Below are positions 16,887-24,928 of a stretch of DNA of 64,000 nucleotides, piece after piece. The stretch lies in contig CAVYPM010000021.1 of assembly GCA_963770375.1 (NCBI GenBank), positions 186,001 through 250,000 of the forward strand, given 5' to 3'. The notes under the pieces are model-generated. The model searched no databases. It saw only the letters and a program-made list of their open reading frames with translations, and had not been told where the DNA came from. Position numbers and translations under genes: made by a program. Numbering within the stretch: the stretch's first letter is position 1; every line of letters begins with the position of its first letter. This DNA comes from DASVBE01 sp963770375 (GTDB lineage: Bacteria; Actinomycetota; Actinomycetes; Streptosporangiales; Streptosporangiaceae).

Positions 16887-17184
16887 TGCAGTCACACTGC
16901 AACCGGCCGGGGCAGGCGCTGCAGTAACACTGCAATCCGGGCCGGGGCGCGTCAGCACCGGGCGGGCGGTGCAGTATCACTGCAATCGGCCTGAGGCGGG
17001 CGCTGCAGTCCACTGCAACCGGGCCGGGGCGGGCATTGCAGTATCACTGCAACCGGCCGGGGGTGGGCGCTGCAGTCACACTGCAACCGGGCCGGGGCCG
17101 AGGGCGCAGTATCACTGCAACCGAGCCGGGCCACGCGTTGCAGTAACACTGCAACGCGACTCGGGCACTGCAGTGTGACTGCAG
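16887..17184. repeat. Array of nine TGCAGTnnnACTGCA palindromes, about 34-bp period
   Basis: This is the only long gene-free stretch in the window (16861–17239). Nine palindromes of the form TGCAGT-n3-ACTGCA(A) begin at 16887, 16920, 16970, 17004, 17037, 17071, 17105, 17139 and 17169. Starts are 33–34 bp apart, except one 50-bp gap and a last step of 30. The three central bases alternate among cac, aac, atc and gtg; the fourth unit lacks one base, and the seventh begins cgcagt. Spacers are near-identical GC-rich blocks (ccgggccggggcgggc type), so this is a tandem repeat with conserved palindromes. It lies directly before the CPA1 antiporter gene. Confidence 0.9.
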
Positions 17185-17239
17185 TGCAGCGCGAGGCCGG
17201 TAGTTGCCCCTCGCCCGGCTGACCGGACACGATCGGACC

Positions 17240-18829
17240 ATGCATTCCGCCCAGCTGCTGATCGTCCTCGCCGTGGCTACGGTCACGCTGGGCGCGGTGA
17301 CCGTGCTGCGCCGGGCCGGCATCCCGGCGCCCGTCACGCTGGTCGTGGCCGGCCTGGTCATCGGCTTCCTGCCGTTCGTGCCCGACGTGTCGCTGAATCC
17401 CGAGCTCGTTCTGCTCGGGCTGCTGCCGCTGCTGGTCTTCGACGCGGCCGTGACCTCCTCCCCGACCGCGTTCTCCCGCGACGCCCCGATGATCGGGGTG
17501 CTCGCCGTCCTGCTGGTGATAGTCACCGCGCTGAGCGTGGCCGCGGTCGCGCACTGGCTTGGCCACCTGTCCTGGCCCATCGCGTTCGTGCTCGGCACCG
17601 CCGTCGGCCCGACCGACGCGGCCGCGGCGACCAGCATCGCCCGGCGGCTGGGCCTCCCCCGGCGGCTGGTCACGATCCTGGAAGGCGAGGCCCTGTTCAA
17701 CGACGGCACCGCGCTGGTGCTGTACGCCGCGGCCGTCACGGCCGCGGTCAGCGGGAGGTTCTCGCCGGCCGGGACGGCCTGGTCGATCCTGTACTCGGCG
17801 GTGGCCGGGGCAGCCATCGGCCTGGTAATCGGGCTGGTCGGGCGGCGGCTGCGGGACCGGGTCGACGACCCGCCGCTCGAGATCGCCGGCTCGATCCTGC
17901 TCGCCTACCTGGCCTACATCCCGGCCGAGGCGGTGCACGCTTCCGGCGTGCTGGCCGCCGTCACCTGTGGCCTGTACCTGGGCTGGCACAGCAGCGGCGA
18001 CGCGTTCTCCGCGCGCAGCCGGCTGCAGTCCGGCGCGTTCTGGCAGACGCTGGTGTTCCTGGTCGAGGCCTTCCTGTTCGTGCTCACCGGGCTGTCCTTC
18101 CACACGTTCACCCGGGAGGCCAGCGGCCCGGTGGGCCGGCTGGTGCTGACCGGCACGGTGGTCGTGCTGACCGTGACGGGCGTGCGGCTGTTCTGGATGT
18201 GGGCGTTCGGCAGGCTGATCCGGGCCCGCCGGAGATACCGCACCCTGGCCGGATCGCTGGGCTGGCGGGAGCGGACGCTGCTGGGCTGGGCCGGGATGCG
18301 CGGCGCGATCACGCTGGCCGCGCTGCTCGCCGTACCCGAGGTGAGCCGCACCGGGCAGCCGCTGGCCGGCCGGGACGAGGAGGTGTACCTCGGGTTCGCG
18401 GTCATCGCCGGGACCCTGATCCTGCAGGGGCTGACCCTGCCGATTCTGGTCCGGCGGCTGCGGCTGCGCGAGCACCCGTCGGTGGCCGACGCCGAGATCC
18501 AGGCCCGGCTGGAGATCACCCAGGCGGTGCTCGACTACCTCGGCGAGGTGTGTGCCGACCGGGATCTGCCCGCCGAGCTGACCGACGGGCTGCGGGCGCG
18601 TTACCTGTCCCGGCTGCGGCGGCTGGAGACGATGGTCGACGGCGACCCGGAGGAGGAGGCCACCGCCACCGCCGCGGCCGACTTCGAGCTCCGCCAGGAC
18701 CTCATCGACATGCAACGGCGCAAGCTGGCTGAGCTGCGGGATCAGGGCCGGGTCGGGGCCACCACGGTGCGGGTGATCGAGCACGACCTGGATCTGGAGG
18801 AAGCCCGGCTGACCGGGCCGGCCCGGTAG
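17240..18829 (+). CDS. CPA1 family sodium/proton antiporter
   Basis: A 529-residue antiporter with about 12 membrane helices and a cytosolic C-terminal tail of some 100 charged residues. Seen: the ion-site motif GTAVGPTDAAAATSIA, the ND motif EGEALFNDGTALVLYAAA, and GWAGMRGAITLAALLAVPEV near helix 10. These fit NhaP/CPA1 exchangers, which trade Na+ or K+ for protons in pH and salt balance. ATG 17240 is the first start after the palindrome array, which is the most likely control region. The tail (EITQAVLDYLGEV onwards) may have a regulatory role. Confidence 0.9.
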   Translation: MHSAQLLIVLAVATVTLGAVTVLRRAGIPAPVTLVVAGLVIGFLPFVPDVSLNPELVLLGLLPLLVFDAAVTSSPTAFSRDAPMIGVLAVLLVIVTALSVAAVAHWLGHLSWPIAFVLGTAVGPTDAAAATSIARRLGLPRRLVTILEGEALFNDGTALVLYAAAVTAAVSGRFSPAGTAWSILYSAVAGAAIGLVIGLVGRRLRDRVDDPPLEIAGSILLAYLAYIPAEAVHASGVLAAVTCGLYLGWHSSGDAFSARSRLQSGAFWQTLVFLVEAFLFVLTGLSFHTFTREASGPVGRLVLTGTVVVLTVTGVRLFWMWAFGRLIRARRRYRTLAGSLGWRERTLLGWAGMRGAITLAALLAVPEVSRTGQPLAGRDEEVYLGFAVIAGTLILQGLTLPILVRRLRLREHPSVADAEIQARLEITQAVLDYLGEVCADRDLPAELTDGLRARYLSRLRRLETMVDGDPEEEATATAAADFELRQDLIDMQRRKLAELRDQGRVGATTVRVIEHDLDLEEARLTGPAR

Positions 18830-18888
18830 CCGGCCACGATGGTGCCTGCGGAGGCGGCCATTCCGGCGAGGGCAATCGGAGGAGCAGC

Positions 18889-19752
18889 ATGAAGATCTGC
18901 GTGACGGGCGCCAGCGGCAAGGCCGGGCAGGCGGTGGTGGCCGAACTGGTCGCGCACGGCTACCAGGTGCACGCGACCGACCTGGCCCGGCCGGCGCCGG
19001 ACAGCCCGGCGGACGGGTACAAGGTGATGTTCACCCAGGCCGACCTGACCGACTACGGCCAGGCCGCCGAGGTGCTGGCGGGCATGGACGCGGTGGTGCA
19101 CCTGGCCAACATCCCCGCGCCCGGCCTGCGCACCCCCGCGGTGACGTTCAACGAGAACATCACCATGAACTACAACGTGTTCAGCGCGGCCGCGGTCACG
19201 TCCGGGCTGAACCGGGTCGTGTGGGCGTCCAGCGAGACCACGCTGGGCCTGCCGTTCGACACCCCGCCCCGGTACGCGCCGGTGGACGAGGACCACTACC
19301 CGGTGCCGACCACGTCCTACGCGCTGTCCAAGGTGGCCAGCGAGACCATCGCCGAGCAGATCGCCGGCTGGTCGGGAAAGCCGTTCGTGGCCCTGCGGTT
19401 CTCCAACATCTTCACCGTCGAGGACTACCAGGAGCTCCCGTGGGCGTGGGAGGACCCGGCCCGGCGCCGCTGGAACCTGTGGGGCTACATCGACGCCAGG
19501 GACGCGGCGGCGGCCTGCCGGCTGGCCCTGGAGGCGGACGTGACCGGCAGCTCCTCGTTCATCATCGCCGCCGCCGACACCGCGATGCCGAGGCCGTCCG
19601 CGGAACTGCTCAAGGAGGTCTACCCGGACGTCCCGGTGAAGCGCGAGGTGCCGGGGCACGGCACGCTGCTGGCCATCGACCGGGCCCGCGATGCGCTCGG
19701 CTTCGTACCCCAGCATTCCTGGCGTGATCACGTATCCCTAAATCAGGATTAA
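18889..19752 (+). CDS. NAD(P)-dependent sugar epimerase/dehydratase family protein
   Basis: A 287-residue extended short-chain dehydrogenase. The cofactor loop is VTGASGKAGQA and the catalytic pair is YALSK, with the serine in WASSETTLG. It carries RFSNIFTVEDYQELPWAWEDP and WGYIDARDAAAACRLAL, as in the uronate dehydrogenase/UDP-glucose epimerase-like group found in actinobacteria. ATG 18889 follows GGAGGAG. It sits 59 nt after the antiporter and may be transcribed with it. The substrate is unknown. Confidence 0.85.
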   Translation: MKICVTGASGKAGQAVVAELVAHGYQVHATDLARPAPDSPADGYKVMFTQADLTDYGQAAEVLAGMDAVVHLANIPAPGLRTPAVTFNENITMNYNVFSAAAVTSGLNRVVWASSETTLGLPFDTPPRYAPVDEDHYPVPTTSYALSKVASETIAEQIAGWSGKPFVALRFSNIFTVEDYQELPWAWEDPARRRWNLWGYIDARDAAAACRLALEADVTGSSSFIIAAADTAMPRPSAELLKEVYPDVPVKREVPGHGTLLAIDRARDALGFVPQHSWRDHVSLNQD

Positions 19753-19761
19753 CCGGCTGGG

Positions 19762-20268
19762 TCAGGCGGGCAGCGGGGGGCCGATTACCTGCAGCCCGTA
19801 CTCGGGGCCCGCGGCCAGCCAGCGCTGGATGTCACCGGCCAGGTCGGCCTCGTCGGGGCCGGGCAGCCGGCGCGCGGCCGCGGGCCGCCCGACCCCGTCG
19901 TACAGATCCATCAGGCCGCCGGGCGCAACGATGGCCAGGAACCGCACCGGGGCTTCCCCGGTGACCCGGAACGCATGCGGCACCCCGGCCGGCAGGTAGA
20001 TGAACGAGCCCGGGCTGAGCTGGTAGGTCTGCTCCCCGGCCCGGTACGTCATGCTGCCGTCCAGCAGGTAGAACGCCTCAGCCTCGCGGCTGTGGACATG
20101 CAGCGGGGTGGCGGTGCCCGCCGGCTGGGTGACCCGGCTCAGCCCGAACGTGCCGCCGGTGTCCGCGCCCGAGGCCACCTGCTCGAACAGCGAGCCGAGG
20201 GCCCAGGTCGCCGGGCCTTCGGCCGCGCCCCTGGCCAGCACTGTGGTAGTCGTCGTGTCGTTGCCCAT
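19762..20268 (-). CDS. Cupin domain protein
   Basis: A 168-residue single cupin. The metal site is HVHSREAEAFYLLDGSMTY (two His and Glu) with the distal histidine in LPAGVPHAFRVTG. The family includes quercetin dioxygenase-like and other small-molecule enzymes. ATG 20268 is chosen over the GTG at 20271. It is divergent from a TetR gene across a 68-bp gap with two candidate operators, so it is probably that regulator's target. Confidence 0.8.
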   Translation of the reverse strand: MGNDTTTTTVLARGAAEGPATWALGSLFEQVASGADTGGTFGLSRVTQPAGTATPLHVHSREAEAFYLLDGSMTYRAGEQTYQLSPGSFIYLPAGVPHAFRVTGEAPVRFLAIVAPGGLMDLYDGVGRPAAARRLPGPDEADLAGDIQRWLAAGPEYGLQVIGPPLPA

Positions 20269-20284
20269 CACTGTCCCCGTCTCC

Positions 20285-20324
20285 GGATGATTTTCATCCT
20301 AAGCTTCATCGGATTAATACTGAT
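20285..20324. promoter_or_regulatory. Operator region between the cupin and TetR genes
   Basis: Two elements lie here: a perfect GGATGA-ttt-TCATCC inverted repeat (20285–20299), and ggattaatactgat (20311–20324). The reverse complement of the second, atcagtattaatcc, matches 12 of 14 bases of the left half-site of the palindrome before the SnoaL-like gene (21069–21082). It is therefore a likely site of the TetR protein encoded at 20337. Confidence 0.5.
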
Positions 20325-20336
20325 AAGGTAGATCGT

Positions 20337-20993
20337 ATGAGCGAGCCCGTCAAATCCCGGACCTACCGCTCGTCCGTGCGGGAGGAGCAGGCCCGCCGGA
20401 CCAGGCAGGCGATCCTCGACGCAGCCCGGCGGCTGTTCGCCGAGCAGGGCTACGCCGCAACCACGATTGCGCAGGTGGCCAAGGCGGCCGGGGTCGCCGT
20501 CGACACCGTCTACGCCTCGGTCGGCGCTAAGCCCGTGCTCATGCGGCTGCTCATGGAAACCGCGATCTCCGGCACCGACCAGGTCGTCCCCGCCGAACAG
20601 CGGGACTATGTGCGGCAGGTCAGGGCCGCCGCCACCGCGCGGGAGAAGATCAGGATTTACGCGAGCGCGGTGACGGCGGCCAACACCAGGCTGGCCCCGC
20701 TCCACCTGGTCCTGCGGGGCGCCGCCTCCCAGGACGGTGAGCTGGCCAGGATCCGCGACGAGATCAGCGAGCGACGGGCGGCCAACATGCGGCTGTTCGC
20801 CCAGGACCTGGCCAGCACTGGCGAGCTGCGCCCGGGCCTGGATCCCGGCGAGGTCGCCGACGTGGTGTGGAGCATGAACTCCGCGGAGTACTTCACCCTG
20901 CTGGTCCGCGAGCGCGGCTGGGACACCAGCAGGTTCGCCGCCTGGCTGTCCGACGCGTGGATCCGCCTCTTCCTCGCCTCCCCCGAGGCCTGA
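20337..20993 (+). CDS. TetR family regulator
   Basis: A 218-residue regulator. The DNA-binding domain is RRTRQAILDAARRLFAEQGYAATTIAQVA with recognition helix AAGVAVDTVYASVGAKPVLM. The C-terminal domain is helical and contains a long stretch of Arg/Glu-rich helix. It lies between the divergent cupin and the downstream SnoaL-like gene, and the shared half-site motif on both sides suggests that it controls all three genes. Confidence 0.85.
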   Translation: MSEPVKSRTYRSSVREEQARRTRQAILDAARRLFAEQGYAATTIAQVAKAAGVAVDTVYASVGAKPVLMRLLMETAISGTDQVVPAEQRDYVRQVRAAATAREKIRIYASAVTAANTRLAPLHLVLRGAASQDGELARIRDEISERRAANMRLFAQDLASTGELRPGLDPGEVADVVWSMNSAEYFTLLVRERGWDTSRFAAWLSDAWIRLFLASPEA

Positions 20994-21068
20994 CCGCCCC
21001 TGCATCCGCCCTGGCCACGGCACTCTGCCGGGGCCTGGTTTGCCATGCCCCGACTTTGACCCTAATAT

Positions 21069-21107
21069 ATCTGTATTGATCCGAACTATCATAGGATCAA
21101 TACAGCC
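21069..21107. promoter_or_regulatory. Perfect 12-bp inverted repeat before the SnoaL-like gene
   Basis: CTGTATTGATCC (21071–21082) and its exact complement (21094–21105) are separated by 11 nt, so half-site centres are about two helical turns apart. The region is AT-rich in a GC-rich genome and lies 39 bp before the next start codon. Its half-site resembles the element at 20311–20324. It is a likely operator; hairpin action in RNA is a second possibility. Confidence 0.6.
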
Positions 21108-21143
21108 GGCGGAAAGACTGCCGGCCAGGAGCGAGGAGGAGTC

Positions 21144-21596
21144 ATGAACATCAGCACCACCGCGAGCCGCGAGCGAACCGCCGCCTACTGGGTCCTGCGG
21201 CGTATCTTCGACGAGGGTTTCGCGACCGGTAACGACGCGATCGCCGACGAGGTCTGCTCACCGGACCTGGTAGACCACCAGTTCGGCACGGCCGGCCGCG
21301 GCGCCGAGGCAATCCAGCACGTCAAGGCGGCCATCAGCAACGTGCACGAGGCAGTTCCCGACATCCGGTTCAGCATCGAGGACTGGGTCCAGGACGGTGA
21401 GGTGATCTGGGTCCGGGTGCGTGGCCAGGGCACCGCCACCGGCCCGTACTTCGGCCCGCCCAGCGGCCGGCCCGTCGACTTCACCGTGATCGACGTGTGC
21501 CGGGTGACCGGCGGCCTGATCACCGAGCACTGGGGCGTGCCGGACCGGTTCGCCATGCTCGCGCAGACCGGCGTGCTCGACCGCCTGGCCAGCTAG
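21144..21596 (+). CDS. SnoaL-like ester cyclase family protein
   Basis: A 150-residue SnoaL-like/NTF2-fold protein. It shows FDEGFATGNDAIADEVCSPDLVDHQ near the start, FSIEDWVQDGEVIWVRVRGQG in the middle and GRPVDFTVIDVCRVTGG with EHWGVPDRFAMLAQ near the end, matching the ester cyclase group. Relatives include polyketide cyclases, but most stand-alone members have unknown substrates. It has a good ribosome site (GAGGAG) and a palindromic operator upstream, and a long hairpin downstream, so it is probably a single-gene transcript under the neighbouring TetR. Confidence 0.85.
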   Translation: MNISTTASRERTAAYWVLRRIFDEGFATGNDAIADEVCSPDLVDHQFGTAGRGAEAIQHVKAAISNVHEAVPDIRFSIEDWVQDGEVIWVRVRGQGTATGPYFGPPSGRPVDFTVIDVCRVTGGLITEHWGVPDRFAMLAQTGVLDRLAS

Positions 21597-21642
21597 CCGG
21601 AGGGCACGTTGCCGGCTGCCCGGCCGCCCGGCCGCAACCTGA

Positions 21643-21688
21643 TCGAAGTGCCGTTGCACAGCATCTATCCCGTGCAACGGCACTTCGA
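21643..21688. terminator. 17-bp perfect hairpin after the SnoaL-like gene
   Basis: tcgaagtgccgttgcac (21643–21659) and its exact complement (21672–21688) with a 12-nt loop. It lies 46 nt past the stop codon. No U tract follows. It is likely a terminator separating this unit from the erm-like gene; at this length and perfection it could also be a regulator site. Confidence 0.6.
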
Positions 21689-21776
21689 CGCATTCGGGGG
21701 CGGGGAAATTGACTGGCGAGGGCGGCGGGCGGGCGCCTAGGTTGGGCGCGTTGGCGCCGAGCTGAGGAGGACGGCA

Positions 21777-21854
21777 ATGGGCATGGTCATGGTCATCCGT
21801 GGCCGGGCAGCGGCCCGCACCGCCGGGACCGTCGGGCGCTCACTTCCTGCGTGA
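21777..21854 (+). CDS. Possible leader ORF overlapping the erm-like start
   Basis: A 25-codon frame beginning ATG 21777 with the strongest ribosome site here (GAGGAGG, 7 nt upstream) encodes MGMVMVIRGRAAARTAG and stops at 21854, inside the methyltransferase gene in another frame. Either it is an attenuation leader, as known upstream of many inducible erm genes, or it is the real N-terminus of the methyltransferase, cut off by a one-base frameshift near 21800–21830. Sequence alone does not decide. Confidence 0.35.
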   Translation: MGMVMVIRGRAAARTAGTVGRSLPA

Positions 21855-22857
21855 CCGGAGGCTGATCTCACGTCTCGCTGAGCGGTCCGGGGCCGGTCCC
21901 GGGTCGCTGGTCCTCGACCTCGGAGCGGGGTACGGGGCCATCACCGCCGCGCTGGCCGGGACGGGGGCCCGGGTCATCGCAATCGAGCGTGACCCGAAGC
22001 TGGCCGCGCGGCTGCGCCGCCGGTTCGCCGCGCAGCCAGGCGTCCGGGTAGCCGAAACCGATCTTCGGACGATCCCCTGGCCGGGCCGGGAGTTCCTGGT
22101 CGTGGCCAACCCGCCGTTCGCGGGCACCACCGGCCTGGCCCGGCGGCTGCTCGGCGACCCGGCGGTGCCGCTGGCCGGCGCCGAGCTGATCCTGGCCTGG
22201 GGCGCGGCCCGGTGGCTGGCCGCCGCCCGGCCGCGGGACGAGGAAACCGCCTGGTGGGCGGCCCGCTACCAGATCCGGCTGATCGGGCGGGTGGCCGCGG
22301 CAAGCTTCGCACCGCCGCCCGCCACCGACGCGGCGCACCTGTCCATCCGGCCCCGGCCGCTGAACGGGCTGCCCGGCGGGCCGCGCGCGCTGCGCGGGCT
22401 GCTCCGGGCGGCCTGGCGGGACCGGTCCCGGCCGGTCGAGCTCAGCCTGCCCGGCGGCCTGCCCAACGGCCGCAGCGCGGACGCTCTCCGCGGCGCGATC
22501 CGGGCCGCCATCGGCGCGCGGACCCCAGCCGCGGAGCTAACCGCCGATCAGTGGCACCAGGTCGCGGTGCTGCTCACCGGCGCCCGGTCCGCCGCCGCAA
22601 CACCGCGGCTGGCCGCTGCGCCGCCACGGCCGGCTGCCGCGCAGCGGTCCGGTGCCCGGTCCCCCGCCTCGCCGCCACAGCCGGCCGCCGCGCCGCGGCC
22701 GGCGCCCGGTCCCCCGCCTCGCAGCGATGGGATCGGGACCCGCGTCCGCCGCCCGCCCGGCGGCCACCCCCGGCGCCCCGTCCCCGGACCGCACCGGCCC
22801 GGCCAGCCGCGCCGATCAACGTTTCTTGATAAACGTTCGTTGATAAACATCTGTTGA
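21799..22857 (+). CDS. Erm-type 23S rRNA adenine N6-methyltransferase
   Basis: A 352-residue member of the RsmA/Erm family, which methylates an adenine of rRNA; Erm proteins act on A2058 of 23S rRNA and give macrolide, lincosamide and streptogramin B resistance. Seen: GAHFLRDRRLISRLAE, SAM motif VLDLGAGYGAITAALAG, acidic IAIERD, and catalytic motif ANPPFAGTTGLARRLL. The NPPF tetrad points to Erm or a close relative rather than RsmA. The last 90 residues are an Ala/Pro-rich, low-complexity tail ending inside an AT-rich repeat array. GTG 21799 lacks a good ribosome site; see the overlapping ORF at 21777. Confidence 0.8.
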   Translation: MAGQRPAPPGPSGAHFLRDRRLISRLAERSGAGPGSLVLDLGAGYGAITAALAGTGARVIAIERDPKLAARLRRRFAAQPGVRVAETDLRTIPWPGREFLVVANPPFAGTTGLARRLLGDPAVPLAGAELILAWGAARWLAAARPRDEETAWWAARYQIRLIGRVAAASFAPPPATDAAHLSIRPRPLNGLPGGPRALRGLLRAAWRDRSRPVELSLPGGLPNGRSADALRGAIRAAIGARTPAAELTADQWHQVAVLLTGARSAAATPRLAAAPPRPAAAQRSGARSPASPPQPAAAPRPAPGPPPRSDGIGTRVRRPPGGHPRRPVPGPHRPGQPRRSTFLDKRSLINIC

Positions 22858-22943
22858 TCAAGGTTCATTGATAAACGTTCCTTGATCAGGATTCGTTGAT
22901 CAAGGTTCGCTGAGCAACGTTTCTTGATTAAGGAACGTTGATG
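22818..22943. repeat. AT-rich array of nine units of 13–15 nt
   Basis: Consecutive units such as aacgtttcttgata, aacgttcgttgata, aacatctgttgatca, aggttcattgata and aacgttccttgatca run from 22818 to about 22943, with consensus AACGTTCnTTGATmA. The composition is far more AT-rich than anything around it. The first three units overlap the end of the erm-like gene and supply its stop codon; the rest lie in the gap before the acyl-CoA synthetase. Unit length is not a multiple of three, so the array is not maintained by coding. Confidence 0.85.
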
Positions 22944-23051
22944 TTGCCCGCCGGCGGGGCCGCAGGGCGCGGCCGAGGCTGCAGGGCCGCGGGGCTGAGG
23001 GGCCGCAGGGCTGTGTGGCCGCTGCGGTGGCTTAGCTGCAACGATGGGATC

Positions 23052-24821
23052 ATGACTGAGCCGAGCCCGACCGCCGCCTTCCGCGACGCCCGTGATCTGC
23101 TGCTTCGGTTGCGCGAGGACTATGCCGCGGCGAAGGCGGAGTTCCGCTGGCCGGAGCTGGATGAGTTCAACTGGGCGCTGGACTGGTTCGACGTACTCGC
23201 CGCCGAGCATCCGGACCGGCCCGCGTTGCGGGTGGTCAACGAGGACAGCGACACCACGCTGAGCTACGCGGAGCTGTCCGCCCGGTCCAGCCAGGTCGCG
23301 AACTGGATGCGCGGGCTCGGCGTCAGCCGCGGCGACCGGGTGCTGCTGATGCTCGGCAACATCGTGCCGCTGTGGGAGGTCATCCTGGCCTCGATCAAGC
23401 TCGGCGCGGTGATCATCCCGGCGTCGACCCTGCTCGGCCCCGGTGACCTGGCCGACCGGATCGACCGCGGCGACGTCCGGCACGTGGTCACCGAGGGCGG
23501 CCTGACGCCGCGATTCGCGGGCCTGGCCGGGGACTGGACCAGGATCGCGGTGGGCGGGGCCGCCGCGGACGGCTGGAGCCCGTACAGCGAGGCGTACGGC
23601 ATGCATAAGGATTTCGTGCCGGACGGGCCGACCCGTGCGGACGATCCGCTGCTGCTGTACTTCACCTCGGGCACGACCTCGCAGCCCAAGCTGGTCGAGC
23701 ACACCCACGCGTCGTATCCGGCCGGGCATCTGTCCACCCTGTACTGGATCGGCCTGCAGCCCGGTGACGTGCACCTGAACGTGTCCTCGCCGGGCTGGGC
23801 GAAGCACGCGTGGAGCAACGTGTTCGCCCCGCTGACGGCCGGGGCGACCGCGTTCATCCTGGGCCACGAGCGGTTCTCCGCGGCCGCCCTGCTGGACGCC
23901 ATCGGGTCCTGCGGCATCACCTCGCTGTGCGCGCCGCCCACGGTCTGGCGGATGCTGGTCCAGGCCGACCTGGCCAGCGCCGACATCCGCACGCTGCGCG
24001 AGTGCGTGGGCGCGGGCGAGCCGCTGAACCCCGAGGTCATCGAGCAGGTCCGGCGGGCCTGGCAGATCACCGTGCGGGACGGCTACGGGCAGACCGAGAC
24101 CACCGCGCAGATCGGCAACTCCCCCGGCCAGCCGGTCAAGGCCGGGTCGATGGGCCGGGCCCTGCCCGGTTACGACATCACCCTGGTCGAGCCGGTGACC
24201 GGACAGCCGGGCGAGGAGGGCGAGATCTGCCTGGACCTGTCCCGGCGGCCGCTGGGGCTGATGACCGGCTACCGCCGTGACCCGGAGCGGGCCGCCGAGG
24301 CCATGCGCGGCGGCTATTACCACACCGGTGACGTGGCCTCGCGGGACGCCGACGGCTACATCACCTACATCGGCCGCACCGACGACGTGTTCAAGGCGTC
24401 GGACTACCGGATCTCCCCGTTCGAGCTGGAGAGCGTGCTGATCGAGCACGCGGCGGTGGCCGAGGCGGCCGTGGTCCCCTCGCCGGACCCGCTGCGGCTG
24501 GCCGTGCCCAAGGCGTACGTGGTGCTGGCCGCGGGCTGGGCCCCGGACGCCGGGACCGCGGAGGACATCCTGCGCTACACGCGCGAGCGGCTGGCCCCGT
24601 TCCAGCGGATCCGGCGGCTGGAGTTCGCCGACCTGCCGAAGACGATCTCCGGCAAGATCCGCCGGGTGGAGCTGCGGGCCCAGGAGAACGACCGGCACGC
24701 GGCGGCCACAGAGGCTGGCCAGGCCGGGGCTGGCCAGGCCGGGGCCGGCCAGGACGCGGGCGGGCGGCCACGCGCCGACGCGGAATTCTGGGAGGAGGAT
24801 CTCCCCGGCCTGAAAGCCTGA
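23052..24821 (+). CDS. AMP-forming acyl-CoA synthetase
   Basis: A 589-residue adenylate-forming ligase that activates a carboxylic acid with ATP and passes it to CoA. Core motifs: YFTSGTTSQPKLVEHTH (P-loop; Thr-Ser-Gly-Thr-Thr), DGYGQTETT, YYHTGDVASRDADGYITYIGR, DDVFKASDYRISPFELES and the C-terminal lysine motif PKTISGKIRR. The pattern AEFRWPELDEFNWALDWFD at the N-terminus is typical of medium-chain/acetyl-like synthetases (AcsM type). The tail has a short duplicated run (GQAGAGQAGAGQ). ATG 23052 is the start. The AT-rich array lies directly upstream. Confidence 0.9.
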   Translation: MTEPSPTAAFRDARDLLLRLREDYAAAKAEFRWPELDEFNWALDWFDVLAAEHPDRPALRVVNEDSDTTLSYAELSARSSQVANWMRGLGVSRGDRVLLMLGNIVPLWEVILASIKLGAVIIPASTLLGPGDLADRIDRGDVRHVVTEGGLTPRFAGLAGDWTRIAVGGAAADGWSPYSEAYGMHKDFVPDGPTRADDPLLLYFTSGTTSQPKLVEHTHASYPAGHLSTLYWIGLQPGDVHLNVSSPGWAKHAWSNVFAPLTAGATAFILGHERFSAAALLDAIGSCGITSLCAPPTVWRMLVQADLASADIRTLRECVGAGEPLNPEVIEQVRRAWQITVRDGYGQTETTAQIGNSPGQPVKAGSMGRALPGYDITLVEPVTGQPGEEGEICLDLSRRPLGLMTGYRRDPERAAEAMRGGYYHTGDVASRDADGYITYIGRTDDVFKASDYRISPFELESVLIEHAAVAEAAVVPSPDPLRLAVPKAYVVLAAGWAPDAGTAEDILRYTRERLAPFQRIRRLEFADLPKTISGKIRRVELRAQENDRHAAATEAGQAGAGQAGAGQDAGGRPRADAEFWEEDLPGLKA

Positions 24822-24928
24822 GGAGGCGAGAGGGCTGAAGCCGCCCGGGACGGGTACAGACGATCGCGGGCCCACGGGCCAGGGGGACGATTCGCGGGGC
24901 AACCAGGCAGCGGAGGATAATCCCGGAC

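Noticed and set aside
16969..17178. Open frame through the palindrome array
   Set aside because: The 69-residue product repeats only because the DNA does; there is no ribosome site or conserved feature.
16887..17184. CRISPR array
   Set aside because: The 15–16-bp units are perfect palindromes, the intervening sequences are near-identical to each other instead of unique, and there are no cas genes in the window.
22818..22943. CRISPR array or coding repeat
   Set aside because: Units follow each other without spacers, and their length is not a multiple of three.
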